From contig NC_087066.1 in the NCBI RefSeq assembly GCF_963678635.1, positions 56,438,312 to 56,502,311 on the forward strand: a stretch of 64,000 nucleotides of DNA, in the 5' to 3' direction. The notes below the pieces were generated by a model, which was given only the letters and a program-made list of their open reading frames with translations, had not been told where the DNA came from and searched no databases. This DNA is from Symsagittifera roscoffensis. Its lineage: Eukaryota; Xenacoelomorpha; Acoela; Convolutidae. The position numbers and the translations under genes were made by a program. This document shows positions 61,201 to 64,000 of the stretch, piece after piece. The stretch's first letter is position 1, and each line of letters begins with the position of its first letter.

Positions 61201-63426
61201 TTTTGCTTTTGTTAAATTTTAATTACCTTATGCAAAAAATTCATTAAAAATTTGAAGGAAATGATCAATTTCTTGCTCAATTTTTTTTAAACTCAAAAGG
61301 CAAATAATTGGCAAACTTCTTCTGCGGCAAAAACTGCACCCGTAACTATTAAAAAACGTATCCTGTAATCTCACACCTGGTGGCATGACTGTCTGCGTGA
61401 GTCTGGATCCGGCCACTGGAGCTACCGCATTACAATGTATATTGTACTTCGCTCCTTCCTTGGCCAGAGTGCTACTCAAACCCACGAGTGCCATCTTGGC
61501 TGCCGAGTAGTTGGCCTGGCCGAACGAACCATAGAGACCCGAGGTGGATGACGTCATAACTACTCGGCCGAAGTTCTGCTGCCGGAAGTGGGGCCAGGCG
61601 GCCTTGGTGGTGACGTAAGAGCCACGAACGTGCACTCGGAATATCATGTCTAAAATAGCCAACCTGTTGATTGTGCTGAAAGCTGAAGAAACAGAGAACT
61701 TGACTCCATTGTGCTTATTCGTTTCAACTTAGATCACTAATTCTGGCTGAATTACTTTAGATAACACATTCCATTAAATCACAGTTCGATTTAACTGGTT
61801 TGTGGTCGCTGATGAAAATATCGTAAGTCGACTAACCCCAGTCCTCGTCGGTCATCTTGAGAAAGGACTTGTCACGGAGGATCCCAGCATTGTTCACCAG
61901 CACATCTGAATAGTGCCAAATTATACAGCCAGCCTTCATACACACAAGCGAAGCGGAGCTTCGCACCACTTGCGACAAAAAAGAAAGCCACTAAAGCGAA
62001 AAAAAATCGAAAAAAAACTAGAAAATGCAGAAAAAACTGATATATCAAAATGAATAAAGCTACATGCAAACTAAAACATTAAAACAAAAACATGCAAAGA
62101 CAAGACAAAATGCAATTAGCATCGGAAGAAAACTGAGCGAGCGGTAATAAAGTCGAAAATACCGTAGCCTTTAAGCCAAATTGATGACTCAGAAAAAAAT
62201 TATTAAGTCCCCCTCACCCTCGAAAACGACACAATTTCTTTGCTCGTCAAACGACACAATAAGAGGCCAATATAATTTAGGCCGAAACCTGTTAAGCCGA
62301 AAAAAGGAAAAGAAAAATAACAAAACAATGATATTTTGACAAATCGAGTTGGTGAAATCCCACCCAACCTAAAAAGCGAAAAATTTCGAATAGGACAGAT
62401 ATTTAAAATGCTAGCATGCACAAAATATGTCTGTGCAGTAAATTTATTGATAACAGAGGCTTCCAAGAAATGAGTTTAGTAAGTCCTGTGAACAAATTCA
62501 AATTTATTTACGGGAAAAAGTCTAGTACCCGATTGCAATACATTGCTACAGCAAGTATAAATAAACACTCAAATTCGATTTTTAAATTGTAATATTAGCA
62601 CAGATTCCGTTTGAAAACAAGAGTAACTGGTTGCTGTGCAAAAAGAAGCACTGAAATTTCTGATCACAGTAGTCTATGCAAAGTCCAAACTTAAAGTTTT
62701 AAACAGCATGTTTTTTGCTATTATTTAAAAAAATTCTACCTGTTATTTTCATAGGGTACGGGACAAAACTGAAATAAGATAACGCGACAAAAATAATTGG
62801 TGAAAGTTTCTGAAACAAGAGGTCGTCGGAACAAAAAACACTCAATTCTCACCTATGCGTCCAAATGATTTGATAGCAGTGTCCACTATCTTCTGGCCTT
62901 CCTCCACCGAATCTAATTGAGAACACTTTTGAGAAGAGCAATTTGACAAGCTAGTTAATAACAAATTGGATTTTATTTGAATGGCAAATTAAGTGTTCAG
63001 TTGCGTGAAGTGTCTCACCGTAATTGGGCACTGCTTCTCCCCCTGATGCTCTGATTTCACTCACCACTCTGTCGGCTGGGTTGTTCGAACCCTGTTGACC
63101 TCTACCTCCCAATATATCCCCTCCATAGTCGTTCACTAAAGGTTGTTTTGAGCAAACAATTAATTTACCAGCAGAACAGAGCAATTTGTAAGAAATTTTT
63201 TTAAATTTAAACCACCTATTTTGGCAGTTATTGTAACAGAAAAACAACAAAAAAGCACTCGGTTTGAAAATTAGATCTGATTTTAGGCTATCATAATTAG
63301 AGTACCTACGACTTTGGCGCCCCTCTTGGCGAACAGGAGAGCATACTCCCTCCCTAGTCCATTGCCAGACCCAGTCACTACCACCACTCTGTTGCGGAAC
63401 AGATACTTGGCAGCCGAAGACATCAT
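49203..63426 (-). CDS. HSD17B4: Peroxisomal multifunctional enzyme type 2 (D-bifunctional protein), 16 exons, complete
   Basis: Peroxisomal beta-oxidation enzyme joining (3R)-hydroxyacyl-CoA dehydrogenase and 2-enoyl-CoA hydratase 2. Exons, 5' to 3' on the minus strand: 63426-63306, 63135-63019, 62912-62853, 61905-61837, 61649-61377, 61016-60900, 60828-60763, 60530-60361, 57391-57289, 56944-56790, 56462-56339, 55083-54977, 54829-54706, 54317-54211, 49499-49413, 49283-49203. All junctions are GT-AG and phase-compatible, giving 1881 nt (626 aa). Seen: Rossmann motif TGSGNGLG (residues 18-25), NNAG (104-107), catalytic Ser157/Tyr170/Lys174 in SSTSGLYG...NYSAAK, then a hot-dog hydratase half with GDWNPLHVD (Asp521, His526). 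The last residues are SKL, a peroxisomal PTS1. The vertebrate protein (about 736 aa) adds a C-terminal SCP2-like domain; it is absent here and the stop directly follows SKL. Two adjacent ATGs open the frame; I took the first. Family assignment is very secure; single splice sites may be off by a few bases, for example at exon 13, where an AG 5 nt upstream would break the frame. Confidence 0.95.
51190..51262 (-). repeat. tRNA-like SINE head
   Basis: Minus strand: ACTGTGGCGCAGATGCGAGG (box-A-like) and GGAGATTCAAATCCGG (box-B-like), about 50 bp in all. Cloverleaf pairing is poor, so a tRNA-derived repeat is more likely than an active tRNA gene. Confidence 0.6.
51395..52430. repeat. Degenerate ~165-bp tandem array
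   Basis: A landmark TAGTTTTTGAGAAAA-like motif recurs near 51462, 51627, 51803, 51963, 52131 and 52283 (spacings about 152-176 bp). It is accompanied each time by AAAAA..GG.CAAAA, a CATA..TTTTTTTTAATG-type block and ATCTCAGATTTG-like or CTCCGATTTGG sequence. Six diverged units in intron 14 of the peroxisomal gene. Confidence 0.72.
53510..53910 (-). repeat. tRNA-headed SINE, copy in intron 14 of the peroxisomal gene
   Basis: The tRNA-like core (53620-53682) on the minus strand has TGGCTAAATGGTTAGTGGG and box B GATCGAATCC. The body shares GCGCTTCGCAAACACTGGCG, AAGCCTCG.ATTAG.AAAAA and AGTGAACACTTTTAATGAA with 46675-47005. Diverged bodies lie at about 50390-50560, 50940-51010 and 52440-52740. 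Confidence 0.72.
55784..55845 (-). repeat. tRNA-like SINE head
   Basis: The minus strand ends with TGTGGTTCGAATCCGGCCGG, a convincing T-arm/box B. The 5' half (CCCGACGCATCTACTTGAG) resembles an anticodon region without a good D-arm. It sits immediately before the R1 copy at 55864. Confidence 0.55.
55864..56330 (+). repeat. Repeat family R1 copy in an intron of the peroxisomal gene
   Basis: Head at 55864 (ATCAGGGCGAAGCCCTGAAT), middle with GACGGATTAAATCTCCGCTT and ATATATCGCGC, and a tail that has become R2-like and ends CTGGTCGGAGCAATG. The 3' end lies 9-11 bp from the donor of exon 11 (56339). It is antisense to the host gene. Confidence 0.82.
58560..59110. repeat. ~160-bp tandem array, about 3.5 units
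   Basis: CAATCTTTGAGCAGACAC-like motifs recur at about 58610, 58765, 58928 and 59088. CTTGCAACTACAATGAAAG-like motifs lie between them at about 58700, 58867 and 59027. Units share AACCGAAAAA, TTCAAGCCCCCTT and TAGAATGAACAAC. It lies in intron 8 of the peroxisomal gene. Confidence 0.8.
59173..59246 (-). repeat. tRNA-like sequence / SINE head
   Basis: Minus strand: TTGGTCTGGAGGTAAAGCAG at box-A position and CTGGGGTTCGAGTCGTGGCC as box B/T-arm; length and spacing are tRNA-like. It is adjacent to the ~160-bp tandem array. A true tRNA is not excluded, but the acceptor stem does not close convincingly. Confidence 0.55.
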
Positions 63427-63754
63427 TAGACGCAATACAAGGGACAACTAAGTTTTATTGCGATAGAAATCAGAATATCATGCAATTTATCTGCAAGGAT
63501 TTCCATGTAAAGAGGTGAATAGTAACAAAACCGCAAATAATTTGAGACAAATAGCGAAGAATAACACGGTGGATTTTGATTCAAACAATGATTTAAAATT
63601 CATCTCGTCGGATTCCGCGAAGCGACAAATTGATTAAATAAAAATTATATTTCAAATACAAATTTTCGCAAATTTTCAAACTCACGTTTTGGCCAATTCT
63701 TGATCGCTCAGAAACAATTGGCCCAAAACAGTTTACATATCAATTGCTGTCAAA

Positions 63755-64000
63755 AAGACAATGAGTTTTGAATTATTGAAATTACTCCAAAAACTAACTT
63801 TACTCGAGCAAAACTAAAATTAAGCGTGAATAAGCTTGCTCGCTCGCCTTACTCGTTCAAAATAAGACAAAAAAAACGCTTTTTCTCGACACTGTGAAAT
63901 TTTTAAATGTGGATCGAATCACGACTGAAAGGGCTTTCATTTGATATATCACTCAACCCAGTCCGATGATTATTTGCGGTACTGACTTTGCGTAGAAAAC
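63755..64000 (+). repeat. Repeat family R2 copy, truncated by the window end
   Basis: TTTACTCGAGCAAAACTAA, GTTCAAAATAAGAC, TTGATATATCACTCAACCCA and GTCCGATGATTATTTGCGG match the second half of 28474-29070. It lies just upstream of the peroxisomal enzyme gene start. Confidence 0.8.

Overview
This is a window of AT-rich, intron-rich animal nuclear DNA. Coding exons are short islands (60-270 bp) with GT-AG junctions, separated by introns of up to about 4.8 kb that are packed with dispersed repeats. The recognisable proteins (a peroxisomal SDR/hydratase-2 multifunctional enzyme, PAN/Apple-like and mucin-like extracellular proteins, a TMEM272-like membrane protein, a small ankyrin protein) and a Ty3/gypsy element point to a metazoan, probably a marine invertebrate. 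I cannot place the phylum. There are no prokaryotic operons, rRNA genes or CRISPR arrays. Most long open frames in six-frame translation are chance or repeat products. I built the gene models by hand from exon islands, splice-site phase and protein similarity.

Layout. 0-4.9 kb: repeats with a few doubtful minus-strand exon candidates. 4.9-7.45 kb: three phase-compatible minus-strand exons of a mucin-like extracellular protein, whose Thr-rich tandem repeat carries a frameshift. 8.3-14.6 kb: gene-poor, with one decayed hAT-like copy. 14.6-20.8 kb: a four-exon minus-strand secreted PAN-like gene with a GC-AG intron and an in-frame TGA. 21.2-27.4 kb: a decayed Ty3/gypsy retrotransposon on the plus strand with an extra 3' ORF. 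28.4-29.2 kb: dispersed repeats. 29.6-33 kb: a compositionally different block, perhaps an old retroelement. 33.8-37.5 kb: two minus-strand exons of a TMEM272-like protein, whose intron holds a GTCGA-rich minisatellite. 38.5-39.3 kb: microsatellite plus a good copy of repeat family R1. 41.8-42.2 kb: a hAT-type MITE. 43.9-49.0 kb: a complete four-exon plus-strand ankyrin gene with an N-terminal signal-like segment; its introns carry another hAT MITE with an exact 8-bp target duplication, nested tandem duplications and a 262-bp foldback palindrome. 49.2-63.4 kb: a complete 16-exon minus-strand gene for a 626-residue peroxisomal multifunctional enzyme type 2 ending in SKL and lacking the SCP2 domain.

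The genes share no evident pathway. The two best-supported ones (ankyrin and the peroxisomal enzyme) are convergent, with stop codons about 170 bp apart. The unusual part of the window is its repeat content: two related families (R1, R2) carrying GTTCCGAC near the 5' end and GTCGGAAC at the 3' end, repeatedly lying next to splice donors; tRNA-headed SINEs, mostly in the sense orientation of the enzyme gene; and two independent tandem arrays of about 160 bp in introns of the same gene.
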